Positions 1 to 8,324 of a stretch of DNA of 64,000 bases are shown here, piece by piece. The notes beneath the pieces are model-generated. The model was given only the letters and a program-made list of their open reading frames with translations. It did no database searches and was not told the origin of the DNA. Position 1 is the first letter of the stretch. Each line of letters begins with the position of its first letter. The stretch comes from Sphingomonas colocasiae (GTDB taxonomy: Bacteria; Pseudomonadota; Alphaproteobacteria; Sphingomonadales; Sphingomonadaceae). A program made the position numbers and the translations under genes. The DNA lies in the NCBI RefSeq assembly GCF_019880585.1, contig NZ_JAINVV010000015.1, positions 62,001 through 126,000 on the forward strand, given 5' to 3'.

Positions 1-1
1 C

Positions 2-799
2 GCCGGCCCCGCCCGCCTGCCGGTGATCTGCATCCATGGGCTGACGCGCAATTCTAAGGATTTCGCGCAGCTCGCCCCCTGGATCGCCGGACAAGGGCGC
101 CGCGTGCTGGCGGTGGACATACGCGGACGGGGGCGATCGGATCGCTCGCCCGATCCGATGCGCTATCGCCCCGCAATCTATGCGCGCGACATGTTCGCGC
201 TGATGGATGCACTCGGCATGGCGCGGGCGCTGTTCGTCGGCACATCGATGGGCGGCCTGATCGCGATGACCGCCGCGATGATCCGCCCGCGCGCGGTGGC
301 GGGCATGGTCCTCAACGATGTCGGTCCGGAGATCGCGCAGGAGGGTGTGGACCGGATCGCGGGCTATGCCGGCAAGCCGGTGACGATCGCGAACTGGGAC
401 GATGCCGTCACGTATCTGAAGCGCACCAGCGCCGCCGCCTTTCCCGATTTCACCGATGCCGACTGGCGCGCGGTCGCGGACCGCAGCTTTGTCGAGGACG
501 AGACGGGCAAACCCGTGCTCGATTATGATCCGGACATCGCGGCGCCCTTCGCCCGCCGCCCGCCGCCCCGGCGCGTGCCGTTCGGCTGGCTGCTGTTCCG
601 CCATATCGCGCGGCGACGCCCGACGCTGCTGCTGCGCGGCGAATTGTCCGACCTGATTTCCGCCGAGATCGCCGCACGCATGCGCCGCACCGCGCCGCAT
701 ATGGCATTCGCGGAAGTGCCCGGCGTCGGCCATGCGCCCTGGCTCGACGAGCCGACAGCACGCAACGCGATCGAAGCCTTTCTTCGAACGGCGCCTTGA
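2..799 (+). CDS. alpha/beta hydrolase (5' end outside window)
   Basis: The reading frame is open from the first bases of the window, and the earliest possible start inside (GTG at 23) would remove the strand before the oxyanion motif, so the gene probably begins upstream. 265 residues are visible. It shows the alpha/beta-hydrolase fold: an IHGLTRN oxyanion loop, a GTSMGG nucleophile elbow with the catalytic Ser, an acidic residue in LLRGELSD, and the catalytic His in GVGHAPW near the C-terminus. No signal peptide can be seen because the start is missing. Such enzymes hydrolyse esters or C-C bonds; the substrate cannot be told. Confidence 0.85.
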   Translation, partial: AGPARLPVICIHGLTRNSKDFAQLAPWIAGQGRRVLAVDIRGRGRSDRSPDPMRYRPAIYARDMFALMDALGMARALFVGTSMGGLIAMTAAMIRPRAVAGMVLNDVGPEIAQEGVDRIAGYAGKPVTIANWDDAVTYLKRTSAAAFPDFTDADWRAVADRSFVEDETGKPVLDYDPDIAAPFARRPPPRRVPFGWLLFRHIARRRPTLLLRGELSDLISAEIAARMRRTAPHMAFAEVPGVGHAPWLDEPTARNAIEAFLRTAP

Positions 800-907
800 T
801 GACGTGACCGCCGCCGATCATGTCCGGTTTCAGATGCCGATCCTGTTCTTGTCGATATGCGAGACTCATCCGCATCTCCGCAGATGATCCGTTTCGACGA
901 GGGCATT

Positions 908-1393
908 ATGCACAAGATCCATCCCGTCATTTCCGTCTGCATGTTGATATTGAGCGGCTGCGGGGCCGACGCGCCATCGGCCACGACCGAAGCGCCGGGC
1001 ACGGTCCGCGCGGCGGCGGCCGGCATCGCGACGACCGCCCAATCGCGGCTGGCAAGCGATCGGATCCCGCGCGACAAGCTGCCCGACTTTGTCGAAACCT
1101 ATGCGGGCGGGCGCTACGGAACCGCCTTCTTCGGCAGCAACGAAAAGCGTAAGACAGGCACACTTCTCTATCATGCCGCCGCCAGCCCCGCCGATGTGGC
1201 CGCCTTTCATCAGGCGTCGATGAGAAGAGCCGGCTTTGACATCCAGCCGCCGCGCACCCGCGTCGTGCGCGATCGCAATGAAACGATATTGGATGGAAGC
1301 GCAGTCGACGGCCGGACGCTTTCGGTGGTCGTGATCGAACAATCACCCACCGAAGCGACCATACAGATGAACTTCACCGTGCCGGTTTCCTGA
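908..1393 (+). CDS. putative lipoprotein
   Basis: This 161-residue protein starts at an ATG preceded by GAGGGC. An in-frame start 51 nt earlier would put 17 hydrophilic residues before the signal sequence. The N-terminus is a short hydrophobic lipoprotein signal ending in the lipobox LSGC (Cys18), so it is probably lipidated and held in the outer or inner membrane. The mature part has a low-complexity Ala/Thr linker and then a compact alpha/beta-looking domain (about residues 55-160). I do not recognise a named family. It is followed by a convergent hydrolase. Confidence 0.7.
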   Translation: MHKIHPVISVCMLILSGCGADAPSATTEAPGTVRAAAAGIATTAQSRLASDRIPRDKLPDFVETYAGGRYGTAFFGSNEKRKTGTLLYHAAASPADVAAFHQASMRRAGFDIQPPRTRVVRDRNETILDGSAVDGRTLSVVVIEQSPTEATIQMNFTVPVS

Positions 1394-1559
1394 TCCGCCG
1401 ATCGCCAGCGGCCTGGAATCCGTCACTGCAATCACCGACGTCCTGCATGGTGACGGATCCGCCCGTTTTCCGGAGATCCTCGATTGCAGCGGGGACCGAT
1501 GCGGATTGCGTGCAGCCCGCTCAATTCCATCCCCGCAGCGCAAGGGGCGTCGGCGTTGC

Positions 1560-2609
1560 TCAGCTCCCGGACGCCGCCTTCGCCTCGTCCGCTCGCACCT
1601 GATCGACCACCTCGCGCACCGCCTTGATCACCAGATCGGGCCGCTGATCCTGAACGAAATGGCCCGAATCGGGCACGATCTCGTGCCGCGAGCGCGTCGA
1701 CCAGCTCGCTTCCTCCGCCTGCAGCACCTTCCAGATGGACTGGATCTTGTCGGCCTCGGCACGCGTCAGCCCCGTCGCCGCCAGGATCTGGTCGGAATAG
1801 GGTTCGGCGCCGGTCAGCACCACCAGCGGGCGATCGCCCAGGGTGCGCAGCTTGCCCGCCTGCGCGAAGATGTCGTTGAGCGAAGCCGCTTCCTTCATCG
1901 ATCCGGCAAGCGTCTGCGGCTGATAGGCGGCGCTCACCGTCTTGGTCCGTTCCGACATACCCGGAATGTCCGACGGCGGCGCGACCGCGCGCAGCAGCCC
2001 GGTCCATGACGTCGAGATCACCAGGTCCTGCAGCCAGTTGCTGCCCGATGCGTCCATCTTGGGATTGGCCATCCGCTTCACCTGATCGGGATGCGAGGTG
2101 TCGACGAACACCACGCCCTTCACCGGATCGCCATATTTGCGGACGTAATTCATGATGTACGGCCCGCCCAGCGAGTGGCCGACCATCACCAGCGGGCCGG
2201 TGATGCCCGCCGCCTTCAGCATGGCATGAAGATCGTCGGAAACCGTCTCGCCATCCTGCTTGCCGGGCGTCGGATCGCTCCACATCACGCCGGCGCGGTC
2301 ATAGGCGCAGGCGCGCGTCGTCTGCGCGACGGCATCGTGAACGCGATCCCAGCTCAGCGATCCGCCGCTGTCGAGCCCGGTTTCGAAGATTACGGTGGGG
2401 GAGCCCTTGCCGCGGCAATCGACATGCATCTTGCGGCCGCCGATATCGACCAGCTGGCCGCGCGGCGGATAGTCGCGCGTCGCGCGGTATCGTGCGATCT
2501 GCTCATAGACGATCCCGACGACCAGCAGCGTCAGCAGCAGCCCGCCCAGGCCGATGCCGATCCGCTTCAGCCAGCGCAGAACCCGCCGCCCCCTGGTCAT
2601 TTCCACCAT
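1560..2609 (-). CDS. membrane-anchored alpha/beta hydrolase
   Basis: The 349-residue protein has one N-terminal membrane segment (about residues 17-36) after a basic stretch, then an alpha/beta-hydrolase domain. GHSLGG (Ser146) is the nucleophile elbow, and PDSGHFVQ near the C-terminus carries the likely catalytic His. The domain would face the periplasm. The ATG at 2609 was chosen because GGGGAGCGGGCG stands just upstream; an upstream start in the same frame lacks this. The substrate is unknown; haloalkane dehalogenase, epoxide hydrolase and esterase families share this architecture. Confidence 0.8.
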   Translation of the reverse strand: MVEMTRGRRVLRWLKRIGIGLGGLLLTLLVVGIVYEQIARYRATRDYPPRGQLVDIGGRKMHVDCRGKGSPTVIFETGLDSGGSLSWDRVHDAVAQTTRACAYDRAGVMWSDPTPGKQDGETVSDDLHAMLKAAGITGPLVMVGHSLGGPYIMNYVRKYGDPVKGVVFVDTSHPDQVKRMANPKMDASGSNWLQDLVISTSWTGLLRAVAPPSDIPGMSERTKTVSAAYQPQTLAGSMKEAASLNDIFAQAGKLRTLGDRPLVVLTGAEPYSDQILAATGLTRAEADKIQSIWKVLQAEEASWSTRSRHEIVPDSGHFVQDQRPDLVIKAVREVVDQVRADEAKAASGS

Positions 2610-2838
2610 CGCCCGCTCCCCTTTTCGCGCGCGCGCCGCACGCACGTCATCCGATCGGAGCTAATCACGAATTTTCCGTTCGAGCAATTATTTTCTTATC
2701 AGGATTAAATCCTCAATATTACAAGCGACTTCCTCGGAATTCCGACCTTCCCCAACGGAACTCGCTATCCTGATCTGAAAAGCCGCTCCGGACCGGTCGA
2801 TCGCGGATCCGATGCAATTCGATCGCCGCTGATCTATA

Positions 2839-3309
2839 ATGACGTCCACTCGATCGGGAGCGACGACCATTACCGCACGTGCCACACCTTTGCCGACCGG
2901 CCTTCGCGACGCGATCCGGAACTTCTGCACGGAGGGCGATGCGCTTGCCGCGAACGGCTATTATGACGAGGCCATCGCCGATTACCGGCGCGCCTGGGCG
3001 CTTGTTCCAAGCCCGCAGACGCTCTGGTCCGAATCGGTGTGGGTGATGGGCGCGCTGGCCGATGCCTGTTTCCTATCCGGCAAATTCGTCGAGGCGCGCC
3101 AGGCGCTGGAATATGCGATGCGGTGCCCGGGCGGCCCGGCACAGGCCTTCCTCAATCTTCGGCTCGGCCAGATCCTGCTCGATGCGGGAGAAGAGGATCG
3201 CGCGGCCGAAAAGCTGCTGAGCGCCTATCGCGGCGCCGGCCCGGACATCTTCGTGACCGAGGACGAACGCTATCTGGCGTTCCTGAAGGCGCGCGGCCTG
3301 ATCGACTGA
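2839..3309 (+). CDS. tetratricopeptide-repeat-like protein
   Basis: A 156-residue cytoplasmic protein without signal peptide. Residues 30-130 contain helix pairs with TPR-like spacing (GYYDEAIADYRRAW, GKFVEARQALEYAM, GEEDRAAEKLLSAY). It is probably a protein-protein adaptor. No strong Shine-Dalgarno sequence precedes the ATG, so the start is uncertain by up to about 20 residues. It ends 6 nt before the 3' end of a convergent DUF952 gene. Confidence 0.65.
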   Translation: MTSTRSGATTITARATPLPTGLRDAIRNFCTEGDALAANGYYDEAIADYRRAWALVPSPQTLWSESVWVMGALADACFLSGKFVEARQALEYAMRCPGGPAQAFLNLRLGQILLDAGEEDRAAEKLLSAYRGAGPDIFVTEDERYLAFLKARGLID

Positions 3310-3315
3310 CGCCGA

Positions 3316-3663
3316 TCAACCGGCGACGGGCAGACGGATCATCCCCCCACCGTCGCGCTCGAGCGCGCCATAGGCAAGCACCGCGCTCAGCGGCAGCGCC
3401 GTATAGAGGTGCGGGAAGAGCTGGCCGCCGCGCGAAGGCTCCCAGCGGACGGCATCGCCGAGCGCGGCAAGATCGACCGCCGCGATCGTCAGGCCATCCT
3501 GGCCCGCGAAATGCTTGTCGATCGTTCCGGCAAGCTGGGCCGCCGTCGACATATGGATATAGCCATCGGCGATATCGATCGGCGCGCCTTCGAAGCGGCC
3601 GTCGGCCTCGAGCCGGGCGAGTTCCCCGGCGCGAAGAACCTTGTAAGCGATCGGATCGGTCAT
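3316..3663 (-). CDS. DUF952 family protein
   Basis: The 115-residue protein has the DUF952 pattern: an N-terminal IAYKVLRAGEL, the central DGYIHMSTAAQ, then FPHLYTALPL and a conserved C-terminus. The function of the family is not established; structural work groups it with ADP-ribosyltransferase-like folds. An alternative ATG at 3681 adds six residues and overlaps the stop codon of the upstream TauE/SafE gene (TGATG), so the two genes are probably translationally coupled whichever start is used. Confidence 0.75.
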   Translation of the reverse strand: MTDPIAYKVLRAGELARLEADGRFEGAPIDIADGYIHMSTAAQLAGTIDKHFAGQDGLTIAAVDLAALGDAVRWEPSRGGQLFPHLYTALPLSAVLAYGALERDGGGMIRLPVAG

Positions 3664-3680
3664 CTTCTCAAACCCCGCCA

Positions 3681-4460
3681 TCAGAGGATCAATTGCACGC
3701 CGACGATGATGAGCGTCACCGCCAGGATCAGCCGCAGGCGCCCCTCGTCCACGCGCGACGCCACCAGGCTGCCGATCACGATTCCCGGCACGGAGCCGAG
3801 CAACAGGGACGCGAGCAGCGAAACATCGACATTGCCCATCCACCAATGCCCGATGCCGCTGACCAGCGCGAGCGGCACGGCATGCGCGATATCGGTGCCG
3901 GCGATGCGGCTGATCGACAGGCGGGGATAGAGCGCGAGCAACACCGTCGCCCCGATCGCGCCGGCCCCCACCGATGTGAGCGCCACCGCCACCCCGATCA
4001 CCATGCCGAGCGCGATGGTCGATATCGTCGTCCGCACTTCGCCGCGATCGACGCGATGCGCGCTCGACCAGGCGAGGATCTGCCGGCGGAACACCAGCGA
4101 AAGCCCGGTGGCGAGCAATGCCACTCCCAATGCGACGGTGATCAGATGCGCCGTCGCGGCGGATGGGCGCCCCATATGCGACAGAACGAGCAACGACAGG
4201 CATGCGGCCGGAAGGGAGCCGGCGGCGAGCCGGCCGACGATGCGCCATTCGACCGAGCGGCGCCACCCATGGACGGCGCTGCCGACGCTCTTGGTGACGG
4301 CCGCATAGAGAAGATCGGTCCCCACGGCGACGGCCGGATGGAAACCGAAGAGCAGCACCAGGATCGGCGTCATCAGCGACCCGCCGCCAACCCCGGTCAT
4401 CCCGACAAGAATGCCGACGAACAGCCCGGCCAGCGAATAAAGCGGGTGGATCGCCGTCAT
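3681..4460 (-). CDS. TauE/SafE family membrane permease
   Basis: 259 residues, mostly hydrophobic, with about eight membrane segments in two homologous halves. The first half contains the Gly-rich LVGMTGVGGGSLMTP typical of TauE/SafE (PF01925) and the second half the matching LTSVGAGAIGAT. Family members export small anions such as sulfite or sulfonates. It is the first gene of a two-gene unit with the DUF952 gene, which its stop codon overlaps by one base if the longer DUF952 start is used. Confidence 0.85.
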   Translation of the reverse strand: MTAIHPLYSLAGLFVGILVGMTGVGGGSLMTPILVLLFGFHPAVAVGTDLLYAAVTKSVGSAVHGWRRSVEWRIVGRLAAGSLPAACLSLLVLSHMGRPSAATAHLITVALGVALLATGLSLVFRRQILAWSSAHRVDRGEVRTTISTIALGMVIGVAVALTSVGAGAIGATVLLALYPRLSISRIAGTDIAHAVPLALVSGIGHWWMGNVDVSLLASLLLGSVPGIVIGSLVASRVDEGRLRLILAVTLIIVGVQLIL

Positions 4461-4565
4461 CGATACTCCCGCCGCCCCCGGTTTCGCGTCACGCCATGGC
4501 GGCCGCGACGACGCCCGCGCGAACGGCGCGGGCGCCGATGCTCATAGTCAGCGAGCGCGGACGAC

Positions 4566-4781
4566 TCAATGCGCCTTGGCAGCCACGCATTTGACGAACT
4601 TGCCATGCGCGTCGCGGCACCGCCCGGATACGCTGGCCGGCGCGGGCTTGGCGGTGGCGCATTTGATGAACTTGCCGTGCGCGTCGCGGCATTGCGCGGC
4701 GCCGGCCGCCGCCCCGGTCAGCGCCAGCATGGCGGCGCCGGACAGGATCGCGCTCGAACGGAAGATGCGGTGCAATGTCAT
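4566..4781 (-). CDS. small secreted protein with duplicated Cys motif
   Basis: 71 residues starting at the ATG that follows GGAGG by 9 nt; a longer frame lacks a signal peptide at its N-terminus. It has a Sec signal peptide (hydrophobic SSAILSGAAMLALTGAAAG) and a tiny mature part made of two near-identical units, CRDAHGKFIKC and CRDAHGKFVKC, joined by a short Pro/Ala linker. Each unit has two cysteines nine residues apart, suggesting either a disulfide-closed hairpin or metal binding in the periplasm. I know of no assigned function. Confidence 0.65.
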   Translation of the reverse strand: MTLHRIFRSSAILSGAAMLALTGAAAGAAQCRDAHGKFIKCATAKPAPASVSGRCRDAHGKFVKCVAAKAH

Positions 4782-4900
4782 GATCTTCTGCCTCCTTCTC
4801 CCCCACCCGGACGATCCGGGCGAGACAGGCATCATGACAGTCGCCACCCCGCCTCATGCTGGCGGCGGAATGACCTTTTGTTCATCGGGAAAACGGGCGA

Positions 4901-5335
4901 TCACGGCACCTTGCCTTCATTCTCAGCCGCCTTCATCGCCCGGCGTTCGGCGAACCACTGGCTCAGCATCGCGGCGGTGCAGCCGGTCTGGCCGCCCGAC
5001 CCCACGACAGAACAGCTGTTGGGCCGGGTGAAGCGCGTGATGCTGTTCATGGTGTCCACCCGGCTGCCCCAGGCCATCTCGGCCGGCGCATCCTCGGGCT
5101 TCTCGTCACGGAAGCGTTTGGGAATGCGGAAGCGATCGCCCTCCGGCAACCGCGCGCACACCACAATCTCTTCCGGATCGTCCGATTGCGGGCAGGGATC
5201 GTTGCCGAAAACCGTGATTTCGATCGTCTGCTTCTGCGGCGGCATTTCGGCCTGCGCCGGTGGCACGACCAGCAGGATCAAGGTGGCCGCCAGCGCGAAT
5301 GCCGTCGGACGGCGCATCCTGTCGATCGGGATCAT
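4901..5335 (-). CDS. secreted protein of unknown function
   Basis: The 144-residue protein has a cleavable Sec signal ending about APAQA at residue 29. The mature domain contains the segment IEITVFGNDPCPQSDDPEEIVVCARLPE (first 20 positions carry the first Cys of a likely pair) and then RFRIPKRFRD, followed by CSVVGSGGQTGC. This layout is common in small secreted proteins of sphingomonads, but no function is known to me. Translation may start at the ATG at 5335 or at 5317. Confidence 0.6.
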   Translation of the reverse strand: MIPIDRMRRPTAFALAATLILLVVPPAQAEMPPQKQTIEITVFGNDPCPQSDDPEEIVVCARLPEGDRFRIPKRFRDEKPEDAPAEMAWGSRVDTMNSITRFTRPNSCSVVGSGGQTGCTAAMLSQWFAERRAMKAAENEGKVP

Positions 5336-5414
5336 CGGACGACCCTAGCGGCGCGACATGTATGGGAGATGTCCGATTGTTGCAGCCTGGTAACGCGCAT
5401 GCCCGGATCACTCC

Positions 5415-5443
5415 ATCGCCGGAACCCGCAAGGTTCCGGCGAT
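5415..5443 (-). terminator. hairpin downstream of SDR gene
   Basis: A perfect 12-bp stem (ATCGCCGGAACC / GGTTCCGGCGAT) with a 5-nt loop starts 11 nt past the stop codon of the SDR gene. There is no U-run, so it may act as a Rho-assisted 3' end or RNA-stability hairpin. Confidence 0.55.
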
Positions 5444-5453
5444 ATCGATCGGA

Positions 5454-6245
5454 TCAGGCGATCGTGTTCACCAGCCCGCCTTCCGCGCGCAATGCCGCGC
5501 CATTGGTGGCCGAGGATCGCGGGCTGGCGAGATAGGCGACCAGATTCGCGATTTCCTCCGCATCGATCATGCGCTGGATCAACGAGGATGCGCGCGCGCT
5601 GGCGAAGAATTCGGCTTCGATCTCCGCGATCGGCGCGCTGGGGTTGCTAGCCTGGCCGCGCAGGAAATCCTCGATCCCTTCCGAGCGCGTCGGTCCGGGC
5701 ATTACGGAATTGACGGTGACGCCGGTGCCGCGCGTCAGTTGCGCCAGCCCGCGCGCGATCGAAAGCTGCGCCGTCTTGGTGGTGGCGTAGTGGATCATGT
5801 CCGCAGGCACGGCCAAGCCGGATTCGCTGGAGATGAAGATGATCCGCCCCCAGTTGCGCTCCAGCATTTGCGGCATATAGGCGCGCGACAGTCGCACGCC
5901 GCTCATCACATTGACGTCGAAGATATGGCTCCAGTCGGCATCGGTGATGTCGCCGAACGCCTTGCTTTCATAGATGCCGAGATTGTTGACCAGGATATCG
6001 ACATGGTCGACCGCCGCCGCCAGCGCCGCCGCGCCTTCGGCGGTCGCGGCATCGGCCAGCACGCCCTCCACCGCCACCCCGCCCGTCGCGCGGATATCGG
6101 CGATCGCTGCATCGAGTTTCGCCCGCGTCCGCCCCGCCACGATCACCCTCGCGTCTTCGCGGGCGAGCGTCCTGGCGATCTCCAGCCCGATGCCGGCAGT
6201 TGCGCCGGTCACCAGCGCGGTCTTGTCGTTCAGTTGCAGGTCCAT
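5454..6245 (-). CDS. SDR-family NAD(P)-dependent oxidoreductase
   Basis: A 263-residue classical short-chain dehydrogenase/reductase. TGATAGIG near residue 13 is the dinucleotide-binding glycine motif, NNLG the structural motif, Ser in ISSES the catalytic serine, and YATTK (Tyr153, Lys157) the catalytic pair. AGRTR after the second strand suggests an NADP(H) preference. The ATG at 6245 sits 7 nt from GGAG; the preceding GTG is less well placed. It is a single gene; the substrate is unknown. Confidence 0.85.
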   Translation of the reverse strand: MDLQLNDKTALVTGATAGIGLEIARTLAREDARVIVAGRTRAKLDAAIADIRATGGVAVEGVLADAATAEGAAALAAAVDHVDILVNNLGIYESKAFGDITDADWSHIFDVNVMSGVRLSRAYMPQMLERNWGRIIFISSESGLAVPADMIHYATTKTAQLSIARGLAQLTRGTGVTVNSVMPGPTRSEGIEDFLRGQASNPSAPIAEIEAEFFASARASSLIQRMIDAEEIANLVAYLASPRSSATNGAALRAEGGLVNTIA

Positions 6246-6339
6246 CACAGGTCTCCGATGGGGTTTCGTGCATCATCTAGGCTCGCGGACGGCGCGCGAC
6301 TATTTCGCGAGCGGGACAAGCATCTGTGCGCTGGGCGCA

Positions 6340-7629
6340 TCAATCGCATGACGCAGACCCGAACAACAGCCGTATACGCGCGCCGCCGGTCTCAACCGTC
6401 TCCACATCGAAGCCGATGCCGTCGCGGTCGCAAAGCCGTTTGACGATCGACAGGCCCAGCCCATGTCCGCCACTTTCCGCGCCCTTCACGAACGGTATGC
6501 CGGCACTGCCGACGACGGCGGGCGCGATGCCCGGCCCGCTATCGGCGATGACCAGTGCGTCGCCCGCCATCGCGATCGACAGGCGCCCGCCCGATGTATG
6601 CTGGAACGCGTTGCCGATCAGATTGGCCAGGATCAGCGCCAGGCCGGTGCGGCTCGCCTGGACCATCCGCCCCTCCGGCACCGCGATCGTCACGTCGCGT
6701 TCACCGCCACCGAACCGTTCGCTGGCATCGAGCACCGCCTTTTCGATCAATGGCAGCAAGGCGACGCTCCCGGTCGCGGCGCCCGCATTCTCCTCGCGCG
6801 CCAGTTCGAGCAGCAGCCCGATCGTGCGGTCCATATCTTCGCCGGCATGCGCGATCCGCGCCAGCGGCGCGGCGATGGCGGGCGGCAGGTCGCGCCCGGT
6901 CGCGATCAGTTCGGTCGCGCTCTGGATCACCGCCAGCGGCGTGCGCAATTCATGGCTGGCATCGCGCGTGAAGCGGCTTTCGCGATCGACAAAGGCACGG
7001 ATACGCCCGAATGCGCGATCCAGCGCGCCCGCGAGCACGCCGATCTCATTGGGAGGAAAATGCGCGGCGGCAATCGCGGGCACGCGATCGGGCGGCGTAT
7101 CCGAAACGAGGCGCGCCAGCCGGGTCAACGGCTCGGTGGCGCGGCTCGCCAGCCAATAGCCGATCAGCCCGGTCGCGGCGAGCAGCCCCAATGTCCAGAT
7201 CGCCAGGAAGACCAGCATCTCGCGCCTGAGCGGACGCACGACGAGATGGCGGCTGACCTCGGCGACAACATAGGCGGGATCCACCCGTCCCGGCACGTCG
7301 AAGGACATCACATGATAATGGCGCCCGTCGTCCCCCGGAAATTCCGTCCGCCCGGGCTCGACGCCATAGTGGCGGCGCAGATCGGCCGGAAAGGCCGAGG
7401 GATCGGCATGGATCGCGATATAATCGCGCCCCGGCCGGTCGAAACGCCGATGCGCCGCCCAATAGGCCTGCTGATGCGTGGCCTCGCTCCGCAGCGCATC
7501 CTGGAACAGGCCATCTTCCACCGAATAGGCGAACAGAAAGGCAAAAAAGCCGAACAACAGGCATGCGCCCCCTGTCGTCGCCAGGAAGCACAGGATGATG
7601 CGCTGCCTGAGGCTGGAAGCGCGCCTCAC
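6340..7629 (-). CDS. sensor histidine kinase
   Basis: A 429-residue inner-membrane kinase: one membrane segment at about residues 12-35, a periplasmic domain of roughly 100 residues, a second segment at about 138-160, HAMP-like linker, then the dimerisation/phosphoacceptor motif DASHELRTPLAV (His226). The ATP-binding part has NLIGNAFQHT (N box), ADSGPGI (G1) and GGHGLGLSIVKRL (G2). It starts at GTG 7629, overlapping the stop codon of the response-regulator gene by 4 nt (GTGA), so the two are translationally coupled. It phosphorylates the partner encoded just upstream. The signal is unknown. Confidence 0.92.
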   Translation of the reverse strand: MRRASSLRQRIILCFLATTGGACLLFGFFAFLFAYSVEDGLFQDALRSEATHQQAYWAAHRRFDRPGRDYIAIHADPSAFPADLRRHYGVEPGRTEFPGDDGRHYHVMSFDVPGRVDPAYVVAEVSRHLVVRPLRREMLVFLAIWTLGLLAATGLIGYWLASRATEPLTRLARLVSDTPPDRVPAIAAAHFPPNEIGVLAGALDRAFGRIRAFVDRESRFTRDASHELRTPLAVIQSATELIATGRDLPPAIAAPLARIAHAGEDMDRTIGLLLELAREENAGAATGSVALLPLIEKAVLDASERFGGGERDVTIAVPEGRMVQASRTGLALILANLIGNAFQHTSGGRLSIAMAGDALVIADSGPGIAPAVVGSAGIPFVKGAESGGHGLGLSIVKRLCDRDGIGFDVETVETGGARIRLLFGSASCD

Positions 7630-8324
7630 GGCCCGGGCCGCAACCGGAAACCGACGCCGTGCACGGTTTCGAGCATGGCGTGGCCGAACGGCTTGTCGAG
7701 CACCTGGCGCAGCAGATGGACGTGCGCGCGCAGGGCATCGGAATCGGGCGGATCTTCACCCCAGATCCCACGGCTCAGCTCGAAACGGGGCAGCGGTCGC
7801 GGATGCGCCTCGGCGACAAGCAACAGGATGCGATAGGCGATCGGGGTCAGCCGCAAGTCCTGCCCCTCGCGCCGGGCGATGCCGAGCCGGCGGTCGATCT
7901 CGAGCGCGCCGATCGTCAACACATGATCGACGCCCAGCCGGTGACGCTGCGACAGGGCACGGCAGCGCGCATCGAGTTCGGCGAGCGCGAAGGGCTTGGT
8001 CAGATAATCGTCCGCCCCTGCCGCGAAGCCTTGGAGCTTGTCATCGAGCGTGTCGCGCGCCGTCAGCATCAGCACGGGCACATGCCGGCTCGCGCGTTCC
8101 CTCAGCGCCGCGCACAAGGCGATGCCGTCGAGCCCGGGCAGTGCCAGATCGAGGATGACGACGTCGCACTGCGCTTTGACCGCCAGCGCCAGCCCATGGG
8201 GGCCATCGGCCGCGAAATCGATCCGGTGCCCGCGCGCCTCCATATAATCGGCGATGTTGCGGGCAAGCGCGTCATTATCCTCGATCAGCACGATATCCAG
8301 GCCCCGGTCCATGGGCGCGCTCAC
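7626..8324 (-). CDS. OmpR/PhoB-family response regulator
   Basis: 232 residues: an N-terminal receiver with acidic pair EDN, phospho-acceptor Asp59 (VVILDLALPG), conserved Thr in LTAR and Lys110 in LTKPF, followed by a winged-helix DNA-binding domain (about residues 130-230, DALRAHVHLLRQVLD recognition region). The GTG start overlaps the stop of the PfpI-like gene by 4 nt. OmpR-type regulators bind tandem repeats about 11 bp apart; two such pairs lie between this operon and the divergent serine hydrolase gene, making those its probable operators (inference). Confidence 0.92.
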   Translation of the reverse strand: MSAPMDRGLDIVLIEDNDALARNIADYMEARGHRIDFAADGPHGLALAVKAQCDVVILDLALPGLDGIALCAALRERASRHVPVLMLTARDTLDDKLQGFAAGADDYLTKPFALAELDARCRALSQRHRLGVDHVLTIGALEIDRRLGIARREGQDLRLTPIAYRILLLVAEAHPRPLPRFELSRGIWGEDPPDSDALRAHVHLLRQVLDKPFGHAMLETVHGVGFRLRPGP

